DNA from: Geodermatophilus sp. DSM 45219
GTDB taxonomy: Bacteria > Actinomycetota > Actinomycetes > Mycobacteriales > Geodermatophilaceae
Direction: 5' to 3'
Assembly (NCBI RefSeq): GCF_900104025.1
Contig: NZ_FNIQ01000002.1
Span: 372,001-436,000, forward strand
Length of the DNA: 64,000 nt
Part shown: piece after piece, positions 17,143 through 27,118 of the stretch
Position numbering within the stretch: position 1 is the first letter of the stretch
Layout: the number at the start of each line of letters is the position of its first letter
Position numbers and translations under genes: made by a program
Notes under the pieces: model-generated
Seen by the model: the letters and a program-made list of their open reading frames with translations, nothing else
Told to the model about the DNA's origin: nothing
Database searches by the model: none

Positions 17143-18039
17143 ATGACCGACGTGACCTCGTCCGACGGCACCCGGCTCGCCCTCGTGGTCGAGGGGCCGG
17201 ACGACGCACCGACCGTGGTGCTCGTCCACGGGCTGGGGTTGTCCACCGACTCCTGGGGCGACGTCCCCGCCCGGCTGGCCGGCGCTCACCGCGTGGTCGG
17301 CTACGACCTGCGCGGCCACGCGCAGAGCGGCGACGCCCGCACCGGTGACTACTCGCTGGAGGCCCATGCCCGGGACCTCGACGCGGTGCTCGCCGCGTGC
17401 GTCCCGGCCGGGGAGCGGGCGGTCGTCGTCGGGCACAGCCTCGGCGGCGGCATCGTGCTGGCCGCCGCCCGGCGGTCCGGCACCGCGCGGATGGCCGGCG
17501 TGGTCTTCGCCGGGTCGGGCGGCTCCGGCGTCACCGCGCCGGGCCTGCCGGCCCGCTCGCTGCCCGCGCCACTGGCGGCCGCCCTGCAACGGGGCTGGTT
17601 CGGCGTGCTGCGCGCCGCGGCGCTGGTCGGCCACCGGGTGCGCGGAGTGGAGGCGGTGTCCGACGCCCTGGTCCGCCGATCGGCTTTTGCCCCCGGGGAG
17701 CCCGCCGAGCTGGTGGCGCGGGTGCGGGAGAGCTTCCTGACCACCCGGCCACGCGCGCTGGCCGGGACGACGCTGGCCAGCCTCAGCCACGACGGCACCC
17801 GCCTCGCGCCGCACCTCGACGTCCCCACGCTGGTGGTGCACGGCACCGCCGACCGGGAGGTGCCCGAGGACGAGGTGCGCGACCTGCTCTCCGCCCTGCC
17901 CGACGCCGAGCTCGTGTCCGTACCCCGAGCGGGGCACGTGCTGCCGCTCACCCACGGGCCCCTGGTCGCCGAGCAGGTGGCCCGCTGGGTCGCCCGGACC
18001 AGCCCTGCCCGTCCCACCTCGCCACAGGAGGCCTCATGA
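17143..18039 (+). CDS. Alpha/beta hydrolase, soluble
   Basis: The 298-residue enzyme has the hydrolase triad and oxyanion motifs: VVLVHGLGL, nucleophile Ser in VVGHSLGGGIV, Asp in VHGTADREVP and His in PRAGHVLPL. There is no signal peptide. ATG 17143 begins 12 bases after the lipoprotein stop; its own stop overlaps the next lipoprotein start (ATGA). It resembles the hydrolase at 14635-15648 in its final His motif (GHMVPLTH against GHVLPLTH), so the two may be old paralogues. The substrate is unknown. Confidence 0.88.
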   Translation: MTDVTSSDGTRLALVVEGPDDAPTVVLVHGLGLSTDSWGDVPARLAGAHRVVGYDLRGHAQSGDARTGDYSLEAHARDLDAVLAACVPAGERAVVVGHSLGGGIVLAAARRSGTARMAGVVFAGSGGSGVTAPGLPARSLPAPLAAALQRGWFGVLRAAALVGHRVRGVEAVSDALVRRSAFAPGEPAELVARVRESFLTTRPRALAGTTLASLSHDGTRLAPHLDVPTLVVHGTADREVPEDEVRDLLSALPDAELVSVPRAGHVLPLTHGPLVAEQVARWVARTSPARPTSPQEAS

Positions 18040-18644
18040 CTCTCTCCCCCACCCGCCGCACGCTGACCGCCGCGTTCACCGGCGCGACCCTGCTGCTGGC
18101 CGGGTGCAGTGCGAACGAGCTGGAGGAGGACGCGCCCGCGGAGGACCCCGGCACCGAGGTCGACGGCGGCGCGATCGGCCCGGACACCCGGGTGAACGAC
18201 GACGTCAGCCTGCTGCAGGTGCAGTTGGAGTACCCGCTGGACGGCGTCTACGAGGTCGGTGAGGACGCGCGGCTGTTCATGGCGGTCAGCAACACCGGCG
18301 GCGACCCGGTCGCGCTCACCGACATCAGCGGACCGGACTTCGGCGGGGTGGCCGTGACGACCGAGGAGGGCACCGGGCTGCCGCTCACGGTGGACCCGCA
18401 GGACAACCTCTACGTCGGCGCGGAGGGCCCGCCGGAAGTCGTGCTGCTCGACCTCGGCCAGGAGCTGCGCTCCTCCCAGTCCATCCCGGTGACCTTCACC
18501 TTCGCCGAAGCCGGCGAGGTCACCATCGAGGTGCCGGTGTCCGCCGAGGGGCAGGACCCGACGAACCCGTTCGACTTCCCGAACGACGACCCCGACCAGG
18601 ACCCGACCGAGGACGACCCGGCGAGCTCGTCACCCACCGGCTGA
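18036..18644 (+). CDS. Lipoprotein with an immunoglobulin-like domain, related to 55816-56316
   Basis: The 202-residue protein has lipobox LLAGC (Cys about 24), an acidic linker, a beta-sandwich domain (about 55-165) ending with IPVTFTFAEAGEVTIEVPVS, and an Asp/Pro-rich tail. That strand pattern recurs in the lipoprotein at 55816-56316. It recalls secreted LpqE or PCu(A)C-type proteins, but I see no His/Met copper motif, so I do not assign a copper role. ATG 18036 overlaps the hydrolase stop, and the gene closes this long plus-strand block just before a strong hairpin. Confidence 0.75.
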   Translation: MTLSPTRRTLTAAFTGATLLLAGCSANELEEDAPAEDPGTEVDGGAIGPDTRVNDDVSLLQVQLEYPLDGVYEVGEDARLFMAVSNTGGDPVALTDISGPDFGGVAVTTEEGTGLPLTVDPQDNLYVGAEGPPEVVLLDLGQELRSSQSIPVTFTFAEAGEVTIEVPVSAEGQDPTNPFDFPNDDPDQDPTEDDPASSSPTG

Positions 18645-18654
18645 GCCGCTGGAG

Positions 18655-18700
18655 GCCGAGGGCCCGGCGGACCGCTCGCGCGGTCGGCCGGGCCCTCGGC
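18655..18700. terminator. Strong hairpin between convergent genes
   Basis: A perfect 14-bp stem (18655-18668 with 18687-18700, starting GCCGAGGGCC) encloses a second short stem GACCG/CGGTC. It lies between the lipoprotein stop and the DUF3040 stop, so it can serve both strands. No T-run follows, as is usual in actinobacteria. Confidence 0.75.
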
Positions 18701-18723
18701 GCAGGTGTTGCGGGGGTGCCGGG

Positions 18724-18996
18724 TCACCACCAGCCCCGGCGGCGGGCACCCCACGCCATCGGGGGGACCACGACGGCCAGGGTGCCGGCGAGGACGAGGG
18801 CGGCCGGGTTCTGCAGCGCGGCGGCGAGGACGAGCAGGGCGGCGACGACGGCCGCGAGCGCCAGCAGGGTGCCGCGCAGCGGAGGGCGGGCGGTGCCGGT
18901 GAAGTCGCGCAGCGACGTCCCCAGGAGGGGGTCGTCGCGGTCCAGCTGGGCGGCGATGCTCCGCAGGACGGCGGACTCGTCGTCGGTGAGGGCCAC
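18724..18996 (-). CDS. DUF3040 small membrane protein
   Basis: The 90-residue protein begins with the DUF3040 pattern (MALTDDESAVLRSIAAQLDR), a charged linker containing DPLLG, then two membrane helices (about 43-60 and 64-82) and a basic C-terminus (ARRRGWW). DUF3040 proteins are widespread in actinobacteria with no known function. It is convergent with the lipoprotein operon across the hairpin. Confidence 0.85.
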   Translation of the reverse strand: MALTDDESAVLRSIAAQLDRDDPLLGTSLRDFTGTARPPLRGTLLALAAVVAALLVLAAALQNPAALVLAGTLAVVVPPMAWGARRRGWW

Positions 18997-19260
18997 GGGC
19001 GGCCTCGCTCTCGTGCTCCGGTCGGGCTGGGACCGGCGACTACCCAGCGTGGAGCGGCTCCACCCACGTCGTCACGCGCTCGCCACGAGGTCGTCACCGG
19101 TCCGTTCACCAGCTCCGGCGGGGCCGTGGTCGCGGCGCCGGTCGTGGCCGTCGCGTGCCGGGTGGCGGAACCTCCGTCGCCCACCAGGCCTGCGCCGCCC
19201 ACCGAACCGTCGCCGGCCTGTGATGCTCGCCGGCCGGTCCCGCTCGGGGTCCAGGAGTGC

Positions 19261-19449
19261 TCAGCCTCCGACGAGGAAGGCGACGAGGACGGCGAGACCT
19301 GTCCCGATCGCGACGACGACCGCCAGGCCGATGAGCATGCGGACAGCCCGGCGCCTGCCCGACCTGTTGCACCTCAGGCCCGCCGCCAGGTCGCCCCACT
19401 GGTCCACCTCCCCCGCGGGAGACAGCGGGTGGTGCTCGTAGCGCTCCAT
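19261..19449 (-). CDS. 62-residue single-helix membrane protein
   Basis: ATG 19449 opens a 62-codon frame. The first 40 residues are polar (MERYEHHPLSPAGEVDQWGD) and one helix follows (MLIGLAVVVAIGTGLAVLVAFL). The topology suggests a cytoplasmic N-terminus with a C-terminal anchor. It is not recognised as a family. The upstream 95 bases to the HNH gene stop hold no clear promoter. Confidence 0.5.
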   Translation of the reverse strand: MERYEHHPLSPAGEVDQWGDLAAGLRCNRSGRRRAVRMLIGLAVVVAIGTGLAVLVAFLVGG

Positions 19450-19544
19450 CGCGCCATCCTCGCCGAAGCCCGACGCTCGTGGGACGGTCGACCGGGACCG
19501 TGGCGCCCAGCCCCCGCCGCCTCCCCCCACGACCAGGGCATCGA

Positions 19545-21629
19545 TCAGTAGGGCGGGGGTTCGGTGACGGCGGTGAGGCCGGTGGGTGTGGTGACGGTCA
19601 GGGTGCCGTCGGGTTCCAGGGTGTGGGTCCAGCCGGGGGCCTGGTGCTTGCCGCGGTGGTCCCCGGTGCAGTAGCCGGCCAGGTTCGCCGCGGCGGTCGC
19701 CCCGCCGACGGCGTGCGGGCGGGCGTGGTCCAGCTCCCCGGCGCGGGGAAGCGGGCGGCGGCAGCCGGGGAACCGGCAGCGCCGGTCCCGCGCCCGCACG
19801 TGGCGGGCCAGCGCCGCGCCCGGCCGGTAGGCGCCGGTCGGGCCGGCGCCGCGCAGCCCGGGACGCCCGGTCAGGTCGTGCCCGCAGGCCTCCGGGGCGC
19901 GGCGGCAGGCGCGGGCGCCGCAGTGCCCGGCGCGGCGCAGCGCGGGCAGGTCGGTCAGGGCGCGGAAGGCGCCGGTGACCGCGTCGGTGAGCACGATCCG
20001 CGGCCGGTCGGCCAGCCCACCGCCGGCGGTGGCGGCCAGCAGCTCGGCCAGCGCCTGGCGCTGGTCCTCGGCGGCGGCGGCGAGTGCGCTGAGGGCGTCG
20101 GGGGCGGCGTCCACCCGCCCGCCGGGGCCGGTGCGCCAGCCGGCCTCTTCCGTGGCCGCCGCGGCCTGCGCGGTGCGCACGCTGCGCCGGGCGTGCCCGA
20201 GGGCCAGCCCGGCGGCGTGCACCGCCGCGCCGGCGTCCTCGACCGCCCGGTCCGCGGCCGCCCACCAGCCACCGGCTGGGCGCGGTTCGGGCGGTGTCGA
20301 TGTGGTGGGCGGTGATCCCGAGCCCGGCCGTGACTGAGTGCCCGGCGCTGCGCCGGGATCGCCAAACGGGGCCAGGCCGTCACCGTCGTCGCGAGCGACA
20401 TCATCAAGAGCGAACTCGGATGGGAGGGCATCGGGGTCGCAGGCGTCGAGGTCGTGAGCGTCGGGGTCAAGGGCGCCTGCGGCGTCCAGCCAGCTCTCCC
20501 CGGACAGGTCATCCGGTGGCCAGTCGGGCTCCTCCAGCCCGCCGGCCAGCAGCCGGGCCTCCACCTGGTCCCACCAGGCGCCCAGCTCGGCCTGCTCGGC
20601 CTCCTGCCAGGCCACCCCACCGGCCGGCGGCGCGGTCCCGGCCGGGTCGGTCGGGTCGGCCAGCACCTGCGCCTCGTGATCGGGCAGCACCACGCCTCGG
20701 CCGGCCAGGCCGTGCACCAGCTGGCGGACCATCTCCGCGGGGATCAGCTGCCCGTCCACCTCACCGGGGGCGTCCCCACCCAGCAGCGTGCCCATCGAGG
20801 CCACCACGCTCAGCAGCACCCGCACCGGCGGCAGATCGGTCTCCCCCGGGCGCAGCACCAGATCCAGCAGCGCGTCGACCATCCGCTGCCCCCGCGTCCG
20901 CGCCGGACCACCGTCCTCGTCGGCCAGCGCGTCGGCGTAGCTGCTCAGCGCCGCGTGCAGCGCCCGCGCCTCGGGCATGGTGCACACCACGGTGACCGCG
21001 GCCATCCCCTCCGCGCGCTCGGGGCGCAGATACACCCCGCGCTCCCGCATTGCCTTGGCCAGCCGCCGCGCCGCCGCCGCGGCGTCCCGCCGGGCCACCA
21101 CCCGCCGCGCCTTGTCCCCCAGCTGCGCCGGGGAGGTCACCCCGTTCCGCCGGGCCAGCCACGCGAGCAGGTCGGCCTCGATCTCCGCCCGCAACCCGGC
21201 ATCGGCGACCGGGGCGACCTTGTCGATCAGGTGCCACAGGTGCCCGCCGTGCACCAACCCCGACTCCAACGCCGCCAAGGTGCCGGGCAGCCGGTGCACC
21301 AGGGTCAACGACTCGGACAGCAGCGCCTCGGCGGCCGGCTGGGTCAGGTTCACCGCGATCGCCAGCTCCGGCGTCGCCCACTCACTGACAGCACGAAGCA
21401 GATCGGACCGCGCGGCCCACCGCTCGGCCGACATCGCACCCCGCTCACCCTGCGCCCGGTCGGCCGAGGCCGGCCGCGAGGCGGCGAACGCCGCCACCGC
21501 CCGCGCCCGACGCGCGGTGGCCCGGCCGATCTCCCGCTCGGCGGCCTGCACCTCCCCCAACGGCCCGGCCGCCCACCCCACCGTGGGCGGCGCGACAGCC
21601 GCCGCGCTGGTCCCGGTCGCTTCGTACAC
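19545..21629 (-). CDS. DUF222 domain protein with C-terminal HNH nuclease motif
   Basis: The 694-residue protein belongs to the DUF222-HNH (13E12-repeat) family that is multicopy in actinobacteria. The DUF222 region fills roughly residues 20-320. A long acidic, low-complexity linker follows (about 370-450), then a second helical part. The HNH fold is near the end: RCRFPGCRRPLPRAGELDHARP, ANLAGYC and DHRGKH, with paired cysteines for structural zinc. Homologues are linked to repeats and to DNA damage. GTG 21629 lies 7 bases after a TACAGT -10, and a LexA-type box overlaps both. Whether the nuclease is active is unknown; the second such gene here is 45535-47031. Confidence 0.87.
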   Translation of the reverse strand: MYEATGTSAAAVAPPTVGWAAGPLGEVQAAEREIGRATARRARAVAAFAASRPASADRAQGERGAMSAERWAARSDLLRAVSEWATPELAIAVNLTQPAAEALLSESLTLVHRLPGTLAALESGLVHGGHLWHLIDKVAPVADAGLRAEIEADLLAWLARRNGVTSPAQLGDKARRVVARRDAAAAARRLAKAMRERGVYLRPERAEGMAAVTVVCTMPEARALHAALSSYADALADEDGGPARTRGQRMVDALLDLVLRPGETDLPPVRVLLSVVASMGTLLGGDAPGEVDGQLIPAEMVRQLVHGLAGRGVVLPDHEAQVLADPTDPAGTAPPAGGVAWQEAEQAELGAWWDQVEARLLAGGLEEPDWPPDDLSGESWLDAAGALDPDAHDLDACDPDALPSEFALDDVARDDGDGLAPFGDPGAAPGTQSRPGSGSPPTTSTPPEPRPAGGWWAAADRAVEDAGAAVHAAGLALGHARRSVRTAQAAAATEEAGWRTGPGGRVDAAPDALSALAAAAEDQRQALAELLAATAGGGLADRPRIVLTDAVTGAFRALTDLPALRRAGHCGARACRRAPEACGHDLTGRPGLRGAGPTGAYRPGAALARHVRARDRRCRFPGCRRPLPRAGELDHARPHAVGGATAAANLAGYCTGDHRGKHQAPGWTHTLEPDGTLTVTTPTGLTAVTEPPPY

Positions 21630-21637
21630 GTGTTCGA
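21622..21637. promoter_or_regulatory. LexA (SOS)-type box over the start of the DUF222-HNH gene
   Basis: Read on the minus strand the 16 bases are TCGAACACGTGTACGA, one mismatch from the mycobacterial pattern TCGAAC-N4-GTTCGA. The box covers the GTG start and touches the -10 hexamer at 21637-21642, the position where a repressor would block transcription. Confidence 0.65.
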
Positions 21638-21642
21638 CTGTA
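21637..21642 (-). promoter_or_regulatory. TACAGT -10 hexamer of a leaderless promoter
   Basis: TACAGT on the minus strand lies 7 bases before GTG 21629 and touches the LexA-type box at 21622-21637 at one base. Confidence 0.45.
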
Positions 21643-21679
21643 GCCGCCGACGGCGACAGTCACAAGGAGAAGCTGCAGC

Positions 21680-22045
21680 TCAGAGGCGCATGACATCGGC
21701 CGCGGGAGCGCAGGAGAGTAGACCGGGCAGTGGCCCGAGCGCGACACCCGACGTCGCCCGCACGCTCGGACCGCACCAGGCGCAGAGGCCGACAAGGCAG
21801 CGTCAGCAGACTGCAGACCGGACTTCGCTCGCGCTGACAGACACACCGACCGCCGTCGCGGAGAGCGCAGTCAGAGGCGCACGAGGGTCAGCCGCGGCAC
21901 AGGCCCGCTGGAGCGCGTGAGAGTGGAGTGGGCAACGGCGCGAGGGCGACACCGGCGTCACGAACGAGTGTGGATCGGAGCAGGCGCGGGGCCCGACACG
22001 GGCGGCGTGAGCAGACCGCAGATCGGACGTCGCTTGTGCTGGCAG
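21680..22045. repeat. Imperfect tandem duplication, about 160-175 bp per unit, non-coding
   Basis: Between the HNH gene and dhaK there are 472 bases without a convincing gene. Most are two diverged units, 21680-21840 and 21871-22045. Both begin with the same 11 bases TCAGAGGCGCA. Their last 35 bases (21806-21840 and 22011-22045) match at 29 positions, and the middles also align. The dhaK promoter begins at the end of unit 2. The function is unknown; the region could be a decayed copy of an upstream regulatory segment or of a mobile repeat. Confidence 0.6.
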
Positions 22046-22062
22046 GTGCCCACTCCTAGCGT
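22034..22062 (+). promoter_or_regulatory. Promoter of dhaKLM
   Basis: TTGTGC (22034-22039) and TAGCGT (22057-22062) are separated by exactly 17 bases, and a leader of about 35 bases with AGGAGC precedes the dhaK GTG. Confidence 0.55.
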
Positions 22063-22101
22063 GACCGCCGTCACCGGAAATGCCGACGTCAGGAGCCAGT
22101 G

Positions 22102-23099
<998 letters not shown>

Positions 23100-23103
<4 letters not shown>

Positions 23104-23732
23104 CCGTGGTCGACGCCGCCGGGCTCACCGCCTGGGTCCACGAGTTCACCCGGCTGGTGCACGAGCAGCGCGACGCGCTCACCCAGCTCGACGCAGCCAT
23201 CGGGGACGCCGACCACGGCGCCAACCTCGACCGCGGGACGGCGGCCGCCGTCGCCGCGCTCGAGGCCCAGGCCCCGGAGGAGCCGGCCGCCGTCCTCAAG
23301 ACGGTCGCGACGACGCTGATCAAGACCGTCGGCGGCGCCAGCGGCCCGCTCTACGGCACCTTCTTCCTGCGCGCCGCCGGCGCGCTCGACGGCGACGACG
23401 GCGCCGCGTTCGCCACGGCGGTGCGCGCCGGGTACGAGGGGGTCGTCGCGCGCGGCAAGGCCGAGCGCGGGGACAAGACGATGCTCGACGCGCTCGGCCC
23501 GGCGTGCGACGCCCTCGACGAGGCGCTCGGCGCCGGCAAGCCGCTCGACGAGGCGCTCCGGCTCGCCGCGGACGCCGCCGCCCAGGGCCGCGACGCGACC
23601 GTGCCGATGGTCGCCCGCAAGGGCCGGGCCAGCTACCTCGGCGAGCGCAGCGCCGGCCACCAGGACCCGGGCGCCACCTCGGCCACCCTGCTGGTCGAGG
23701 CCGCCGCCACCGCGCTCGCCGGCCGGGGCTGA
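23100..23732 (+). CDS. dhaL: Dihydroxyacetone kinase subunit DhaL
   Basis: The 210-residue subunit holds the nucleotide as a bound coenzyme that DhaM rephosphorylates. [12 protein letters not shown] carries the Asp residues that bind Mg-[21 protein letters not shown] is the conserved phosphate loop, and the ending motif HQDPGATS is present. GTG 23100 overlaps the dhaK stop by four bases. Length matches E. coli DhaL. The product of the system is dihydroxyacetone phosphate, which feeds glycolysis. Confidence 0.94.
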
Positions 23733-23737
23733 CCCGC

Positions 23738-24148
23738 GTGCCGGTCGGGGTGGTCGTCGTCTCGCACAGCCGCGCCCTCGCCGAGGCCGCGGTCGAGCTG
23801 GCCCGCGGCATGCTGCCCGGCCGGGAGCTGGCCATCGGGACGGCGGCCGGGGACGTCGACGGTGGCCTCGGCACCGACGCCACCGCGATCGCCGACGCGG
23901 TCACCGCGGCCGACAGCGGGGACGGCGTCGTCGTCCTGATGGACCTCGGCAGCGCCGTCCTCTCCGCCGAGACCGCCCTGGAGCTGCTGGACGACGAGGT
24001 CCGGGAGCGCGTCGTCCTCTCCCCGGCCCCGCTCGTCGAGGGCCTCGTCGGCGCCGTCGTCACCGCGGCCGCGGGCGCCGGCCGGGACCGGGTCGCGGCC
24101 GAGGCGCTCCTGGGGCTCGCCCCGAAGCAGGCCCACCTCGGCGGCTGA
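23738..24148 (+). CDS. dhaM: Phosphotransfer subunit DhaM (EIIA-type domain only)
   Basis: The 136-residue protein passes phosphate from the PTS to DhaL-ADP. The phospho-acceptor His lies in VVVVSHSRALAEAAVELA near the N-terminus, and GVVVLMDLGSAVLSAE is the second family motif. Only the EIIA(Man)-like domain is present, without the HPr and EI-like domains found in E. coli DhaM, so separate EI and HPr proteins are needed elsewhere in the genome. GTG 23738 begins 5 bases after the dhaL stop. A hairpin follows directly. Confidence 0.92.
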   Translation: MPVGVVVVSHSRALAEAAVELARGMLPGRELAIGTAAGDVDGGLGTDATAIADAVTAADSGDGVVVLMDLGSAVLSAETALELLDDEVRERVVLSPAPLVEGLVGAVVTAAAGAGRDRVAAEALLGLAPKQAHLGG

Positions 24149-24172
24149 GCGAGCCGCTCCACACGGCTCGCT
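24148..24172 (+). terminator. Hairpin after dhaKLM
   Basis: AGCGAGCCG and CGGCTCGCT form a perfect 9-bp stem around a 7-base loop, starting on the last base of the dhaM stop codon. Confidence 0.65.
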
Positions 24173-24309
24173 GACCGGGACCGGCGGCTCAGCCGCGTGC
24201 TCGGGCAGCACGCCGCCGCCCCGGTCGCGCCGCACCAGGTGGTGGGCCGGGCCGGTCGGCACGTCGTGCAGGTACCGGGACCGTCGGACCCGGCTGCCAC
24301 CATGGCGCC

Positions 24310-25839
24310 GTGCTGTTCGCCGACGTCGTCGCCGCCTCCGCCGCGGTCGCGGCCACCCGCTCGCGCACGGCGAAGGCCGCGGCCATCGCCGGCCTGCTGC
24401 GCCGCGCGGACGACGACGAGCTGCGGCCGGTCACCGCCTGGCTGGCCGGTGACACCCTGCAGGGCCGCGTCGGCGTCGGCTGGCGCACCCTCACCCGCCT
24501 CGCCCACGACCCGGCCCCGGCACCCGCGCTGACCGTGGGCGACGTCGACCGCGCCCTCACCGAGCTGGCCGGCACGACCGGCACCGGCTCGGCGGCCCGG
24601 CGCGACGCCCTCCTCGAGCAGCTGTCCACCTGCGCCACGGCCGACGAGCAGCGCTTCCTGGTGCGGCTGCTCACCGGCGAGCTGCGGCAGGGCGCGCTGG
24701 AGGGCGTCGTCCTCGACGCGATCGCCACCGCGTCCGGCGTCCCGGCCGCTCGGGTCCGGCGCGCCTTCATGCTCTCGGGCAGCCTGCCGGACACCGCCGC
24801 CACCGCCCTGACCGGCGGCGCGGAGGCGCTGGACGCCGTGCACCTGCAGGTCGGCCGCCCGGTGCGCCCGATGCTCGCCGGCCCGGGCTCCTCGCTGGAC
24901 GCCGCGCTCGCCGACCTCGGCGACGACGTCACCGTCGAGCACAAGCTGGACGGCGCCCGCATCCAGGTGCACCGCGACGGCGACGTCGTCCGGGTGTGGA
25001 CCCGCACCCTCCGCGAGGTCACCGAAGGCGTGCCGGAGCTGGTCGCGCAGGTGCGGGCGCTGCCGTGCCGTACCGCCGTCCTCGACGGGGAGACCCTCGC
25101 CCTGGACGACGACGGCCGCCCGCGCGCCTTCCAGGACACGATGAGCCGTTTCGGCAGCGCCGCGGACGAGACGGTGCTGCTCAGCCTGTTCTTCTTCGAC
25201 CTGCTGCACCTCGACGGCCGCGACCTGCTCGACGAGCCGCTGGCCGTCCGGCTCGACGCGCTGGCGCAGCTGCTGGCCGGCGAGGAGCACGCGGCGCTGC
25301 GGATGCCCGGCGTCCGCCGGCCGACCCCCGAGCAGGCGGCCGAGGTGCTCGACGGCGCGCTGGGCGCCGGGCACGAGGGCGTCGTCGTCAAGGCGCTCGA
25401 CGCGCCCTACGCCGCCGGCCGGCGCGGCCGGGCGTGGCAGAAGGTCAAGCCGGTGCACACCCTGGACCTGGTCGTGCTCGGCGCGGAGTGGGGGTACGGG
25501 CGGCGCTCGGGGAAGCTGTCGAACATCCACCTCGGCGCGCGGGACCCCGACGGCAGTGGGCCGGTGATGGTCGGCAAGACCTTCAAGGGGATGACCGACG
25601 AGCTGCTGGACTGGCAGACGCAGACGTTCCCCGGCCTCGCCCGGCAGCAGCACGACTGGGGCGTGCTGCTGCGGCCCGAGCTGGTCGTGGAGGTCGCCCT
25701 GGACGGCGCCCAGCGCAGCCCGCGCTACCCCGGCGGGCTCGCCCTGCGCTTCGCGCGGGTGGTCCGCTACCGGCCGGACAAGTCGCCGGCCGAGGCCGAC
25801 ACCCTCGACGCCGTCCGGGCACTGCTCGCCGGCGGCTGA
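24310..25839 (+). CDS. ligB: ATP-dependent DNA ligase, LigB type
   Basis: The 509-residue protein has an N-terminal helical DNA-binding domain (about 1-190), the adenylation domain with nucleophile Lys212 in EHKLDGARI, DGETLALDD (motif III region), FFFDLLHLDG, GHEGVVVKA (motif IV) and WQKVKP (motif V), and an OB domain ending at about 505. Actinobacteria keep such ligases as repair enzymes beside the essential NAD-dependent LigA; M. tuberculosis LigB is the reference. GTG 24310 is the first good start. The gene stands alone, with dhaKLM before it and the FAD monooxygenase convergent behind. Confidence 0.93.
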   Translation: MLFADVVAASAAVAATRSRTAKAAAIAGLLRRADDDELRPVTAWLAGDTLQGRVGVGWRTLTRLAHDPAPAPALTVGDVDRALTELAGTTGTGSAARRDALLEQLSTCATADEQRFLVRLLTGELRQGALEGVVLDAIATASGVPAARVRRAFMLSGSLPDTAATALTGGAEALDAVHLQVGRPVRPMLAGPGSSLDAALADLGDDVTVEHKLDGARIQVHRDGDVVRVWTRTLREVTEGVPELVAQVRALPCRTAVLDGETLALDDDGRPRAFQDTMSRFGSAADETVLLSLFFFDLLHLDGRDLLDEPLAVRLDALAQLLAGEEHAALRMPGVRRPTPEQAAEVLDGALGAGHEGVVVKALDAPYAAGRRGRAWQKVKPVHTLDLVVLGAEWGYGRRSGKLSNIHLGARDPDGSGPVMVGKTFKGMTDELLDWQTQTFPGLARQQHDWGVLLRPELVVEVALDGAQRSPRYPGGLALRFARVVRYRPDKSPAEADTLDAVRALLAGG

Positions 25840-25849
25840 GCGCGGGCCC

Positions 25850-27028
25850 TCAGGCGGGGACCGCGGGTGCGTCCCAGTCGACGGAGTGGGCCCGCACCCA
25901 GGCCTGCGGGTCCCGGCGCCGCAGCACGACCGGCATGAGCAGGTCGCGGACGACCCGGCCGACGGCGGGGGGCGACTTCGCGCTGCTGGTGCGGAAGCCC
26001 TGGGCGACGACCCGCTCCGCCCGCTGCCGACGCAGTCCCTCGTACGCCTGCAGGGCCGTGGGGAGCGGCAGGTCGCGCAGGCACCGGGCCAGCACGACGG
26101 CGTCCTCGACGGCGAGCGAGGAGCCCTGGCCCGCCGCCGGCGAGGTCGCGTGCGCGGCGTCCCCGATCAGCACCATCCGCCCGGCCGACCACCGGCGCGC
26201 GGTCGGGACGTCGTACGTCGTCCACCCGCGCAGCGGACCGGGCGTGGCCTCGACCAGGGACAGCACGGGCGACCGGTCGCCGCGGTGCAGGTCGTGCAGC
26301 CGGGCCCGCCACTCCGCGTCCGAGGTGGCCGCCACCTCCCCGGCCGACGGTTCGCGGGTCAGTGGCGGGTTGGCGAACCACCAGGTACCGCCGGACGGCG
26401 CCGCCAGGTACCCGGCGAACGAGCGCCGGCCGAACACCATGGTCAGCCGGCCGACCTCGGCGCCGGGCAGCACGTGCTCGGAGTACCCCGCCGTGTTGAG
26501 GACCGGGACGAAGCGGGGCGCCGCACCCCCGGGGTCGACCAGGGCCCGGACGGCCGAGCGGACGCCGTCGGCCCCGACGAGGAGGTCGGCCGACTCGACC
26601 GTGCCGTCGGCGAAGACCGCCGTCACCGCCGAGTCGGTGCTGCGTGCGTCGACCAGCCGGGAGCCGTAGCGCACCGTCACGCCCCGGCGCAGGGCCTCGG
26701 CGTGGATCGCCCGGTAGAGGTCCGACCGCCGCATCGACAGGCCGACGTCCCCGCCGGGGCCCGAGGTGGGGAGGGCGCCCAGCACCTTCCCGGTCCAGCT
26801 GCGGAACTCGATGACCGGCGTCGGGAAGCCCACCTCGGCGACCGCCCGCTCCGCGTCGATCGCCCGCAGCGCGTCGAGCCCGTTGACCTGCACGCCCAGC
26901 CACGCGCCGACGTCTCCCGCCGGGCCGGCGTGCGCCTCGTGGACGGTGGCCTCGATGCCGGCCCGCTGCAGGGCCATCGCCGCCACGGGGCCGGCGACCC
27001 CGCCGCCGACGACGATCGCTCGGGTCAT
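25850..27028 (-). CDS. FAD-dependent monooxygenase, PHBH/UbiH-like
   Basis: The 392-residue flavoprotein hydroxylates an aromatic or polyketide-like substrate with NAD(P)H and O2. Motifs: GGGVAGPVAAMAL at the N-terminus (dinucleotide fold), a DG-type motif in LLVGADGVRS (about residues 150-160) and GDAAHATSPAAGQG (flavin pyrophosphate contact). ATG 27028 follows GGAGG with 6-7 base spacing; a longer frame from 27082 would add a weak leader. The C-terminal domain is short. It lies upstream of, and convergent with, the ligase, and may be transcribed with the MFS gene behind it (91 bases). Confidence 0.9.
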   Translation of the reverse strand: MTRAIVVGGGVAGPVAAMALQRAGIEATVHEAHAGPAGDVGAWLGVQVNGLDALRAIDAERAVAEVGFPTPVIEFRSWTGKVLGALPTSGPGGDVGLSMRRSDLYRAIHAEALRRGVTVRYGSRLVDARSTDSAVTAVFADGTVESADLLVGADGVRSAVRALVDPGGAAPRFVPVLNTAGYSEHVLPGAEVGRLTMVFGRRSFAGYLAAPSGGTWWFANPPLTREPSAGEVAATSDAEWRARLHDLHRGDRSPVLSLVEATPGPLRGWTTYDVPTARRWSAGRMVLIGDAAHATSPAAGQGSSLAVEDAVVLARCLRDLPLPTALQAYEGLRRQRAERVVAQGFRTSSAKSPPAVGRVVRDLLMPVVLRRRDPQAWVRAHSVDWDAPAVPA

Positions 27029-27118
27029 GCCGACACCTCCACCGTCGCGTCCCGGGGACGGCATCTCCCCACACGCCGCCACCGGGTGCCACCCTCCCGC
27101 ACCCGGAGGCTCCCCGCG

